From NCBI RefSeq assembly GCF_026168515.1, contig NZ_CP093443.1:2170001-2234000 (forward strand): a stretch of 64,000 nt of DNA. The letters are read 5' to 3'. The notes under the pieces were generated by a model that saw only the letters and a list, made by a program, of their open reading frames with translations, was not told the DNA's origin and did not search any database. This document shows positions 26,309 through 34,800 of the stretch, in pieces. This DNA is from Brevibacterium spongiae. GTDB taxonomy: Bacteria > Actinomycetota > Actinomycetes > Actinomycetales > Brevibacteriaceae. Every line of letters begins with the position of its first letter. Within the stretch, counting starts at the first letter, position 1. Made by a program: the position numbers and the translations under genes.

Positions 26309-26390
26309 GCCGGATTGGCGGAATCGGTAGACGCGGTGCACTCAAAATGCATTGTCGAAAGACGTGCGGGTTCGAGTCCCGCATCCGGTA
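26309..26390 (+). tRNA. tRNA-Leu (anticodon CAA)
   Basis: 82-nt class II tRNA. Acceptor arms GCCGGAT and ATCCGGT pair over 7 bp (first pair G-T), the anticodon stem is GTGCA/TGCAT with loop CTCAAAA giving anticodon CAA, there is a long variable arm (TTGTCGAAAGACG), and the T arm GCGGGTTCGAGTCCCGC is standard. The discriminator base is A, as required for leucine. CCA is not encoded. A hairpin terminator follows 6 nt later. Confidence 0.95.
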
Positions 26391-26396
26391 CGAGAA

Positions 26397-26432
26397 GAAG
26401 GCACTGTCGAATGCGTTTTCGACAGTGCCTTC
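26397..26432 (+). terminator. tRNA-Leu terminator
   Basis: 14-bp stem (GAAGGCACTGTCGA and complement) with an 8-nt loop, directly after the tRNA and ending in TTCTT. Confidence 0.75.
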
Positions 26433-26468
26433 TTGCACCCGCGGGTTCGACATTCATTCGCACCGATC

Positions 26469-26489
26469 AAGATCACCACAGATGATCTT
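26469..26489 (-). terminator. Possible terminator of the acetyltransferase gene
   Basis: 7-bp stem AAGATCA/TGATCTT with a 7-nt loop, 34 nt after the stop codon. The stem is short, so this is weak. Confidence 0.35.
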
Positions 26490-26522
26490 TGAAGCCGCTC
26501 ATGCACACTATTCGGCCGTAGA

Positions 26523-27050
26523 TCAGCGACCTGAGCGCAGGTCGAGGGCGTAGAGCAGAGTATCGAAGCGCTGTGCGCCGACGGCGACGAATCTCGGCAG
26601 GCGACCGCAGAGGCGAAACCCCAAGGATTCGTAGAGGCCGATGGCCGCCGCATTGTCCTCGCGCAGGTCGAGCGTGACCACTTCCGTCCCCTGTTCTCGG
26701 GCCGACGCGATGAGCGCGTCCATGAGACCGCGTCCTGCGCCTGTTCCCTGCGCCCTGGGGTCGACGCCGACCTTTTCGATATCGACATGCGGCCGATGTG
26801 TCGGGCGGGCATACCGTCTCCAATAGGCGAAGCCGACGATCTCGTCACCGGTCCGTGCGATCGCAGCGCTGGTCTCCCCGTCGTCGACTCCGGATGCCAG
26901 ATCGGCCACGAGCTCGGCGATCTCCGCCCGCAGGGGCGCCTCCACCCAGCCGAGAGCAGCCCCTGCCTCGACGAGGCGGCCGAACAGTTCCGCCACTCGC
27001 TGCACATCGGCCTCGCTGAGACCGGCGGCGGGCATGAGCTCGATGCTCAT
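26523..27050 (-). CDS. GNAT-family N-acetyltransferase
   Basis: 175 residues. The acetyl-CoA binding motif A is VGVDPRAQGTGAGRGLMDAL (about residues 95-114), followed by VVTLDLREDNAAAIGLYESLGF, the typical motif B of GNAT enzymes. The acceptor is unknown. The ATG at 27050 gives a standard-length GNAT protein; the open frame continues upstream into the symporter gene with low-complexity Pro/Arg residues, which is shadow. It follows the symporter stop by 49 nt and could be co-transcribed. Confidence 0.85.
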   Translation of the reverse strand: MSIELMPAAGLSEADVQRVAELFGRLVEAGAALGWVEAPLRAEIAELVADLASGVDDGETSAAIARTGDEIVGFAYWRRYARPTHRPHVDIEKVGVDPRAQGTGAGRGLMDALIASAREQGTEVVTLDLREDNAAAIGLYESLGFRLCGRLPRFVAVGAQRFDTLLYALDLRSGR

Positions 27051-27099
27051 ACCCGCCGCTCCCCCGCGGACCGATGCGATCGGCTCCGGTTCCGTTCGG

Positions 27100-28548
27100 T
27101 CAGCCGACGCTTTCGCCGGACCGGGCCGGCTCGGACGACCGGGTTGGCTCAGAGGTTCGCGCTGACTCAGCGGATCGCGCTGTGTCCGCGGCTGCCTCGG
27201 TGAGTGATTCGTCGACATCTGCGTCCTCCTCGACGGGAACGTAGCCGTTGATGCGGGGCGCATCAAAGCGTTCGACGTCCAGGATCTCATGCCGTTTGGC
27301 CACGATGGCCGGGATGAGCGCCTGTCCGGAGACGTTGAGGGCGGTGCGTCCCATATCGACGATCGGTTCGATGGCCAGCAGCAGACCCACGCCTTCGAGC
27401 GGCAGCCCCAGGGTGGACAGGGTCAGTGTGAGCATCACGGTCGCACCTGTCGTGCCGGCGGTCGCTGCCGAGCCGATGACGGCGACGAAGATGATGAGCA
27501 GGTACTGGATGAGCGAGAGGTCGATCCCGAAGAACTGGGCGACGAACACCGCGGCGATGGCCGGGTAGATCGCGGCGCAGCCGTCCATCTTCGTCGTCGC
27601 ACCGAAGGGCACGGCGAAGGCGGCGTAGGAGTGCGGCACACCGAAGTTGTCGGTGGCGACCTTCTGCGTCACGGGCATGGTGCCGATCGAGGACCGGGAG
27701 ACGAAGCCCATCTGTGCGGCGGGCCAGACGCCGGAGAAGTACTGGCGCATGGACAGTCCGTTGGCGCGTGCCAGCGCCGGGTAGACGCCGAAGAACACGA
27801 TCGCCAGGCCGACGTAGACGGCGACGACGAACCACAGCAGGGAGCCCATCGTCGACCAGCCGTAGGAGTTCACCGCGTTGCCGATGAGTCCGAGGGTGCC
27901 GATCGGGGCGATGCGCACGATCCACCACACAACCTTCTGCACCACGGCCAGCGCCGCCTCGACGAACTCGAGGAACGGCTCGGCCGCCTTGCCGACCTTG
28001 ACGGCGGCGATGCCGATGGCACCGGAGACGATGATGAGCTGGAGGATGTTGAAGTTGACCTCAGAGGTCAGGCTGCCGCCATCGTCCGCCGAGGTGGCCA
28101 CTTCGAGTCCGAGGAAGTTCACCGGGACCAGCCCGGTGAGGAAGCCGATCCAGCTGCCCTGGGAATCCGGTGCTCCGGGATTGAGCGAAGCGGCATCGGC
28201 GTGCGCGCCGGGCTGGATGACGACCCCGAGGATGAGCCCGAGGACGACGGCGATGAGGGCGGTGAGAGCGAACCACAGCAGAGTCGACATCGCCAGCTTG
28301 GCCGCGTTCGTGACCTTGCGCAGGTTGCCGATGCTCGCGATGATCGCCGTGATGACCAGCGGGACGACTGCCGCCTTGAGCAGGGTGACATAGGACGAGC
28401 CGATGGTGTCCAGGGTCTGTCCCAGCCAGTTGTCCTGGCTCTCGCTGACCGGCCCCCATGACCGGGCGATGAGCCCGAGGACGACACCGGCGATGAGTGC
28501 GATCGTCACCTGCACTCCGAAGGACTTGCTCCACGCGGGCAGTCTCAT
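27100..28548 (-). CDS. Dicarboxylate/amino acid:cation symporter (DAACS family)
   Basis: 482-residue secondary transporter of the glutamate/C4-dicarboxylate:Na+ or H+ family. Eight hydrophobic segments and two re-entrant loops are recognisable: the serine-rich loop SRSSIGTMPVT (about 285-295), the GATTKMDGCAA motif replacing GATxNMDGTA in helix 7 (about 320), and AATAGTTGATVML for hairpin 2. The last about 60 residues are a hydrophilic Glu/Ser/Arg-rich tail. AGGAGAGGA precedes the ATG by 4-5 nt, and a strong hairpin lies just upstream that could mask it. Substrate is probably glutamate, aspartate or a C4 acid. Confidence 0.92.
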   Translation of the reverse strand: MRLPAWSKSFGVQVTIALIAGVVLGLIARSWGPVSESQDNWLGQTLDTIGSSYVTLLKAAVVPLVITAIIASIGNLRKVTNAAKLAMSTLLWFALTALIAVVLGLILGVVIQPGAHADAASLNPGAPDSQGSWIGFLTGLVPVNFLGLEVATSADDGGSLTSEVNFNILQLIIVSGAIGIAAVKVGKAAEPFLEFVEAALAVVQKVVWWIVRIAPIGTLGLIGNAVNSYGWSTMGSLLWFVVAVYVGLAIVFFGVYPALARANGLSMRQYFSGVWPAAQMGFVSRSSIGTMPVTQKVATDNFGVPHSYAAFAVPFGATTKMDGCAAIYPAIAAVFVAQFFGIDLSLIQYLLIIFVAVIGSAATAGTTGATVMLTLTLSTLGLPLEGVGLLLAIEPIVDMGRTALNVSGQALIPAIVAKRHEILDVERFDAPRINGYVPVEEDADVDESLTEAAADTARSAESARTSEPTRSSEPARSGESVG

Positions 28549-28569
28549 TGATTTCCTCTCCTAGCTTGG

Positions 28570-28595
28570 CCTCCTCTCGAGGTGACGAGAGGAGG
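28570..28595 (-). promoter_or_regulatory. Leader hairpin with anti-ribosome-binding-site arm upstream of the symporter
   Basis: A 10-bp perfect stem (CCTCCTCTCG/CGAGAGGAGG, 6-nt loop) ends 21 nt before the ATG. The 5' arm contains TCCTCTC, which is also exactly complementary to GAGAGGA in the ribosome binding site, so two mutually exclusive pairings are possible. Regulation is inferred only. Confidence 0.4.
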
Positions 28596-28672
28596 AAGGC
28601 AACACAGGAGCACAACTGTTGAGCAATCTTCGAAATTCCGCAAATCGGTGTGAGACGCGTCGCAGACGACGA

Positions 28673-28711
28673 AGGCGGCGCCCGACCCTGATTTCGGGTC
28701 GGACGCCGCCT
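28673..28711 (-). terminator. pyk terminator
   Basis: Inverted repeat with GC-rich arms of about 16-17 bp (one mismatch) and a TGATTT loop, 17 nt after the pyk stop codon. Confidence 0.7.
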
Positions 28712-28727
28712 GAATCTGCCCAGAGAG

Positions 28728-30275
28728 TCAGTGTCGGGGCGAGCGGTTCTCTTCCACGATCGGCACCTCACGGGTGATCGGCGCCTCGGCGACGACCCCG
28801 TATCCGGCCAGCGGATCCTCTTCGGAATCCGAGGAATCCTGATAGGCCGCCGCGACGCCCTTGGCCGCATCACCGATGGTGTGGATGCGCAGAGCATTCG
28901 TCGAGCCCGGGATTCCCGGAGGGGAACCGGCCACGAGGATGCTCTGATCGCCTTCGCGAGCGGTGCCGTCGGCGAGGAGGACGGCATCGACCTGGCGAGC
29001 CATCTGGTCGGTGTGGCGCACAGTCTTCACGAGGTAGGGGCGCACACCCCAGGTCAGAGCCAGCTGGTGGCGGACCTGCGGGTCCGGGGTGAAGCCGAGG
29101 ATCGGCCAGGACGGGCGCAGACGTGACATCCGGCGCACCGAGTCACCCGTCTGCGAGAACGTGCACAGCAGGTCGATATCGAGCTGCTCAGCAATCTGCA
29201 CGGCGGCCGCTGTCACGGCTCCGCCCTTCGTGTGCGGGACGGTGCCCAGCTTCGGGATCCGTTCGAGTCCGTGCTCCTCGGTGGAGCTGATGATCCGGCT
29301 CATCGTCCGGATGGCCTCCACCCAGTGCGCACCCACCGAGGTCTCCCCGGAGAGCATGAGCGCATCGGCGCCGTCGAGGACGGCATTCGCGCAGTCGCTG
29401 GCCTCAGCGCGGGTGGGACGCGATTCATCGATCATGGTCTCGAGCATCTGCGTGGCGACGATGACGGGTTTGGCCTGCTGGCGGGCGATCTCGACGGCTC
29501 GCTTCTGCACGATCGGCACCTGCTCCAGCGGCAGTTCGACGCCGAGGTCGCCGCGGGCGACCATGATTCCGTCGAAGGCGTCGATGACCGCATCGAGCTG
29601 TTCGACGGCCTGAGGCTTCTCGAGCTTCGCGATCACCGGGGCCGTGATTCCGACCTCGTCCATGACGGCCCGCACATCGTCCATGTCCTCGGGACTGCGG
29701 ACGAAGGACAGGGCGACCCAGTCGAAGCCGAGCTGCAGGCCCCATTTGAGGTCCTCGATGTCCTTCTCGGACAGGGCGGGGACCGACACGGGCACTCCGG
29801 GGAGGTTGATGCCCTTGTGATTGGAGATGGTTCCGCCGATCTCCACCTCGGTGACCACGTCGGTGGCGGTCACCTCGGTGGCACGCAGACGCAGCCGACC
29901 GTCGTCGACGAGCAGCGGGTCTCCCACGGAGACGTCATCGGCCAGGGTCGGCAGCGTGGTGCTCACGAGTTCGGCGGTGCCGTCGACATCGCGGCTGGTG
30001 ATCGTGAAGGCGGCGCCTTCGACGAGCTGCTCCCTGCCGTTGGCGAAGGTGCCCACCCGGATCTTCGGACCCTGCAGGTCGAGCAGTGCGGCGACGGGCC
30101 TGCCGGTGTCGAGCGCGGCCTGACGGACCCATGCGAACTTCTCTTCGTGTTCGCTGCGAGTTCCGTGGCTGAGATTGAATCGGGCGACATCGACGCCTTC
30201 ATCGACGAGTTCGCGGATCTCTTCATAGGAGTTCTGGTTCGGACCTAAAGTTGCAACTATCTTTGCACGCCTCAT
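28728..30275 (-). CDS. pyk: Pyruvate kinase
   Basis: Transfers phosphate from phosphoenolpyruvate to ADP at the end of glycolysis. 515 residues, slightly longer than the usual 470-480 because of a hydrophilic C-terminal tail of about 40 residues. It has MRRAKIVATLGP at the N-terminus, RFNLSHGTRSEH, the catalytic-lysine motif VIAKLEKPQA, the metal site VARGDLGVELP, and LSGETSVGAHWVEAI. The ATG at 30275 lies 7 nt after a TAGGGT box; a GTG three codons earlier overlaps that box. A leaderless mRNA is likely. Confidence 0.97.
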   Translation of the reverse strand: MRRAKIVATLGPNQNSYEEIRELVDEGVDVARFNLSHGTRSEHEEKFAWVRQAALDTGRPVAALLDLQGPKIRVGTFANGREQLVEGAAFTITSRDVDGTAELVSTTLPTLADDVSVGDPLLVDDGRLRLRATEVTATDVVTEVEIGGTISNHKGINLPGVPVSVPALSEKDIEDLKWGLQLGFDWVALSFVRSPEDMDDVRAVMDEVGITAPVIAKLEKPQAVEQLDAVIDAFDGIMVARGDLGVELPLEQVPIVQKRAVEIARQQAKPVIVATQMLETMIDESRPTRAEASDCANAVLDGADALMLSGETSVGAHWVEAIRTMSRIISSTEEHGLERIPKLGTVPHTKGGAVTAAAVQIAEQLDIDLLCTFSQTGDSVRRMSRLRPSWPILGFTPDPQVRHQLALTWGVRPYLVKTVRHTDQMARQVDAVLLADGTAREGDQSILVAGSPPGIPGSTNALRIHTIGDAAKGVAAAYQDSSDSEEDPLAGYGVVAEAPITREVPIVEENRSPRH

Positions 30276-30282
30276 ACGCAAC

Positions 30283-30288
30283 ACCCTA
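30283..30288 (-). promoter_or_regulatory. Putative -10 box of a leaderless pyk promoter
   Basis: TAGGGT on the minus strand, 7 nt before the pyk ATG at 30275. Confidence 0.5.
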
Positions 30289-30401
30289 CCTAAAGTCCCA
30301 GCGGTCTGCCGTCATCGGTCGCCGCTGGTCACATGCGGTGGACGAACGGCACTGCGTTGTGCCGCCCCACCATCGCTTCTCAATTTATGACATGAGCTAT
30401 C

Positions 30402-31844
30402 TTAACATTTGAACTCGGCATCGGTGGGTCGCACGGGTGCCGGCAGCCGGGTCGAACCGGTGAGGTAGCGATCGGCTGCGGCCGCGGCGGCACGCCCCTC
30501 GGCGATGGCCCACACGATGAGCGATTGTCCGCGACCGGCATCGCCGGCGACGAAGACGCCCGGAGTCGAGGCGAAGTCCCCGTCCCGGTCGAAGGCCCCG
30601 CGCGCTCCCGTCTCCAAAGCGATCGAGTCGACCTCCGGGCCGTTGAATCCCAGTGCCAGGAGCACGAGGTCGGCGTCGATGACGTGTTCGGTGCCCGGCG
30701 TCGGGATCCGGCGCCCGTCGACGAACTGCGTTTCGGCGACCTCGATGCCGCTCACCCGACCGGACTCGTCGCCGACGAACCGGGTCGTCGAGGCCAGGTA
30801 GCGCCTGGTGCCGCCCTCTTCGTGGGAGGACTGGACCTCGAAGATCCGCGGCACCGTCGGCCACGGCGAGTCCGCATCACGATCCGCAGGCGGTTTGGCT
30901 CCGATCGCCAGGGTCGTCACCGAGGCGGCTCCCTGCCGCAGGGCCGTGCCCAGGCAGTCGGCTCCCGTGTCGCCGCCGCCGATGATGACGACGTTCTTTC
31001 CCGCCGCGTCGATGGGTGCGGCGACGGTGTCCCCGGCCTGCGTCCGGTTCGAGGGCACGAGGTAGTCCATGGCGAATTCGATGCCGTTCAGTTCGCGCCC
31101 GGCCAGCGGCATGTCCCTGGGCACGGTGGCTCCGGTGGCAACGAGGACGGCATCGAAGCGGGTCCGCAGCTCGGAGAGTTCGATATCGCGGCCGATCTCG
31201 ACTCCCGTCTCGAACCGAGTGCCTTCCGCCCGCATCTGGGACAGCCGGCGATCGATGTGATGCTTCTCGAGCTTGAAATCGGGGATGCCGTATCGCAGCA
31301 GTCCGCCGAGGCGGTCGTCGCGTTCGTAGACGACGACGGTGTGCCCGGCGCGGGTCAGCTGCTGGGCAGCGGCCAGTCCGGCCGGCCCCGAACCGATGAC
31401 TGCCACGGTGTGCCCGGTGATCCGGTCGGGCACGACCGGGGTGATGAGACCGGCGGCGAAGCCCTGGTCGACGATGGAGACCTCGACCTGCTTGATCGTC
31501 ACGGCCGGCTGGTTGATGCCGAGCACGCAGGCGTTCTCACACGGGGCCGGGCAGGCGCGACCGGTGAACTCGGGGAAGTTGTTCGTCGCGTGCAGCAGTT
31601 CGACCGCGCGGCCGAGTTCCCCGCGGTACATCGCATCGTTGAACTCCGGAATGAGGTTGCCCAGCGGGCAGCCCTGGTGGCAGAACGGGACACCGCAGTC
31701 CATGCAGCGCGAGGCCTGTCGGCGCAGCTGTGCGGGATCACCCTTCTCATAGACCTCGGAGTAGTCCATGAGCCGGATGGGCACGGGCCTGCGGGCGGGC
31801 AGTTCGCGTTCGGTGATGGTGAGGAATCCGTGCGGATCAGCCAT
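30402..31844 (-). CDS. gltD: Glutamate synthase, small subunit
   Basis: NADPH-dependent electron-input subunit of glutamate synthase, 480 residues. The N-terminal Fe-S region has CMDCGVPFCHQGCPLGN and CPAPCENACVLGIN. FAD binding is GSGPAGLAAAQQL (about 149-161) and NADPH binding GGGDTGADCLG (about 290). The closing FAD motif GVFVAGDAGRGQSLIVWA is complete. The ATG at 31844 overlaps the gltB end by 8 bp, implying coupled translation at a fixed ratio. Longer in-frame readings lie inside gltB and are not family-like. Confidence 0.97.
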   Translation of the reverse strand: MADPHGFLTITERELPARRPVPIRLMDYSEVYEKGDPAQLRRQASRCMDCGVPFCHQGCPLGNLIPEFNDAMYRGELGRAVELLHATNNFPEFTGRACPAPCENACVLGINQPAVTIKQVEVSIVDQGFAAGLITPVVPDRITGHTVAVIGSGPAGLAAAQQLTRAGHTVVVYERDDRLGGLLRYGIPDFKLEKHHIDRRLSQMRAEGTRFETGVEIGRDIELSELRTRFDAVLVATGATVPRDMPLAGRELNGIEFAMDYLVPSNRTQAGDTVAAPIDAAGKNVVIIGGGDTGADCLGTALRQGAASVTTLAIGAKPPADRDADSPWPTVPRIFEVQSSHEEGGTRRYLASTTRFVGDESGRVSGIEVAETQFVDGRRIPTPGTEHVIDADLVLLALGFNGPEVDSIALETGARGAFDRDGDFASTPGVFVAGDAGRGQSLIVWAIAEGRAAAAAADRYLTGSTRLPAPVRPTDAEFKC

Positions 31845-34800
31845 GAGCGGCCTCCAAAATCGTCTGCCAGGCCTGTTCGGAGTCAGCGGCTTCGCCGCCG
31901 GCTGTGATCTCGTCCTGGATGTCTTTGACCCGTGCGTAGGCGACGGGGATGATCTTCGTGAAGCGGGACAGGACGTCCTGCCCGCGGTGGAGTCCGGCGA
32001 GCAGTTCGTCGGCCAACGGGGATCCCGTTGCCTCCACATGTGCGGCGAGCAGCCTCTCGAGCACCTCGGTGTCGGTGACTCCCAATCCGCCGAAGCGGAA
32101 GACTCCTGCGGCGCGCTCCTTCGGGTTGAGCCTGCTCGGATTGAAGTCGAGGACGTACGCGGTGCCGCCGGACATGCCGGCCGCGAAGTTCCGTCCCGTC
32201 GGTCCGAGGATCACTGCCGTGCCCCCTGTCATGTATTCGAGTCCGTGGTCGCCGATGCCCTCGACGACCGCCTCGGCGCCGGAGTTGCGCACGAGAAAGC
32301 GCTCCCCGACAGTGCCTGAGAGGAACAGCGAGCCGGAGGTCGCGCCGTAGCCGATGACGTTGCCGGCGATGACATTGTGTTCGGGGCGATTCGGGTTCTC
32401 CGGATGCGGTGCGACGCTGATCGTGCCGCCGGAGAGGCCCTTGCCGACGTAGTCGTTGGCGTCTCCGCGCAGATCGATGCTCACACCGTGCGGGAGGAAG
32501 GCGCCGAGTGACTGTCCCGCGGTGCCGTGCAGTCTCACCCGCACGGTTCCCGTCGGCAGGCCGCTGCCGCCGTGGGCCGTCGTCACACGGTGGCCGAGCA
32601 GGGTGCCGACCGACCGGTGCGTGTTCTCGACCTGAGTGGTGATCTCGATCGGGCTTCCCGCGATGATCGCGTCTTCGGCCTGCTGCAGCAGTTCGAGGTC
32701 GAGCTCCCCGGCGAATTCGCGAGGTGATCGGTTCCCGCTGGTGCGCACCGAGGCGGTGTCACCGTGGATATCGGTGGGTACGGTGAGGATCGGGGCAAGG
32801 TCGAGATCGAGTCCCGAGGCTGCCGCCCGCTGCTCATCGATGCGCAGTCTCTCGACCGCGCCGATCGCCTCGTCGAGGCTGCGCAGACCCAGCTGGGCGA
32901 GGTAGCCGCGGACCTCCTCGGCGATGAAGGTGAAGAAGTTCACCACATGATCGGCCTGCCCGTGGAAGCGCTCGCGCAGCTGCGGGTTCTGTGTCGCCAC
33001 CCCGACGGGGCAGGTGTCCTTGTGGCACACGCGCATCATGATGCAGCCGGAGACGACGAGCGCGGTCGTCGCGAAGCCGAATTCCTCGGCCCCGAGCAGG
33101 GCGGCGATGATGACATCGCGGCCGGTCTTGAGCTGACCGTCGACTTGGACGCTGATGCGTTCGCGCAGCCCGTTGAGCACGAGCGTCTGCTGCGCCTCAG
33201 CCAGGCCGAGCTCCCAAGGGGTGCCGGCGTGCTTGAGGGAGTTGAGCGGGCTGGCACCCGTGCCGCCGTCGTGACCGGAGATGAGAACGACATCGGCACC
33301 GGCCTTCGCGACCCCGGCGGCGACGGTGCCGACACCGATTCCCGAGACGAGCTTGACGTGCACACGGGCGCTCTCATTGGCACGCCCGAGGTCGTGTATG
33401 AGCTGGGCGAGATCCTCGATCGAATAGATGTCGTGGTGCGGCGGGGGTGAGATGAGTCCGACACCGGGGGTGGCATGGCGGGTCTTCGCGATCCACGGAT
33501 AGACCTTCTCCCCCGGCAGCTGACCACCCTCCCCCGGTTTCGCGCCCTGCGCCATCTTGATCTGCAGATCATCGGCGGCCGAGAGGTAGTGGCTGGTGAC
33601 GCCGAAGCGACCGGAGGCGATCTGTTTGATCGCCGAGCGTCGCTGCGGGTCGAGCAGGCGTTCGGTGTCCTCTCCGCCTTCACCGGTGTTCGACTTCCCG
33701 CCGATCCTATTCATCGCGATCGCCAAGGTCTCATGCGCCTCGGCGGACAGGGAGCCGTAGCTCATCGCCCCGGTGGAGAAGCGGCGCATGATCGCCTCGG
33801 CGGGTTCGACCTCATCGATGTCGATCGGTCCGGATTCCACGGGGACGAGGTCGAAGAGCCCGCGCAGCGTCATCAGCTCTGCCGACTGCTCGTCGACGGC
33901 CCGAGTGTACTGCTGGAAGATGTCGAAGCGGCCGGTGGCGGTGGAATGCTGGAGCTTGAAGATCGTCTCCGGGTTGAACAGGTGCCCCGGGCCTTCCCTG
34001 CGCCACTGGTACTCGCCGCCGACGAGCAGATTTCGGTGCGCCGGACGCGGATGATCGTCCCGGTAGGCATCGGCATGCCGCGCGGTGGTCTCGACCGCGA
34101 TATCGGACAGCGTCTTCCCGCCCAGCTGATGCGGGGTCGAGGCGAAGTGCTCCTCGACGAGGGAATCCGCCAGGCCCAGGGCCTCGAAGGTCTGCGCCCC
34201 GTGGTAGGACTGAACCGTCGAGATGCCCATCTTCGACATGATCTTCAGCAGACCCCTATTCAGCGCGGTGAGCACGTTGGCCACAGCCGTCTCCTCGCTG
34301 ATGCCCAGGATCCGGCCGGACCGGACGAGGTCCTCGGCCGATTCCATGGCGAGGTAGGGGTTGACTGCGGAGGCGCCGAAGGACACGAGTGTCGCAGCAT
34401 GGTGGACCTCGCGCACGTCACCGGCTTCGACGATGATGCTCACCTGGGTGCGGGAGCGTTCCCGCACGAGGTGGTGGTGCAGAGCCGAAGTCAGCAGCAG
34501 GGACGGGATCGGCGCGTATTCGGAGTTCGATTCCCGGTCGGTGAGGATGAGGAACACTGCACCGGCGGCTACCGCTGCGCTCGCCTCCTGACACAGTTCG
34601 GCGATCCGCTCGGCCATCGCCTCTGCCCCGGCGGCCACCGGGTAAAGCCCGGACAGCGTCACCGACGGGGTGGTGATGTCCGCGCCGAGGCGGTCGCCTC
34701 CCAGGTGCGCGATCGCCGTGAGTTCGTCGTTGTCGATGACCGGTCGCTCGAGCAGGATGTGCGTGGAGTCCGGACGGTCGGAGCACAGCAGGTTGCCTTC

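Noticed and set aside
26118..26463. Minus-strand open frames across the tRNA-Leu region.
   Set aside because: They run antisense through the tRNA and its terminator and have no recognisable protein character.
30276..30284. GTG at 30284 as the pyk start.
   Set aside because: It overlaps the likely -10 box; the ATG at 30275 fits the family start MRRAKIVATLGP.
30347..30364. 6-bp stem CGGCAC/GTGCCG upstream of pyk as a gltD terminator.
   Set aside because: Stem too short, no T tract, and similar stems arise often by chance at this GC content.
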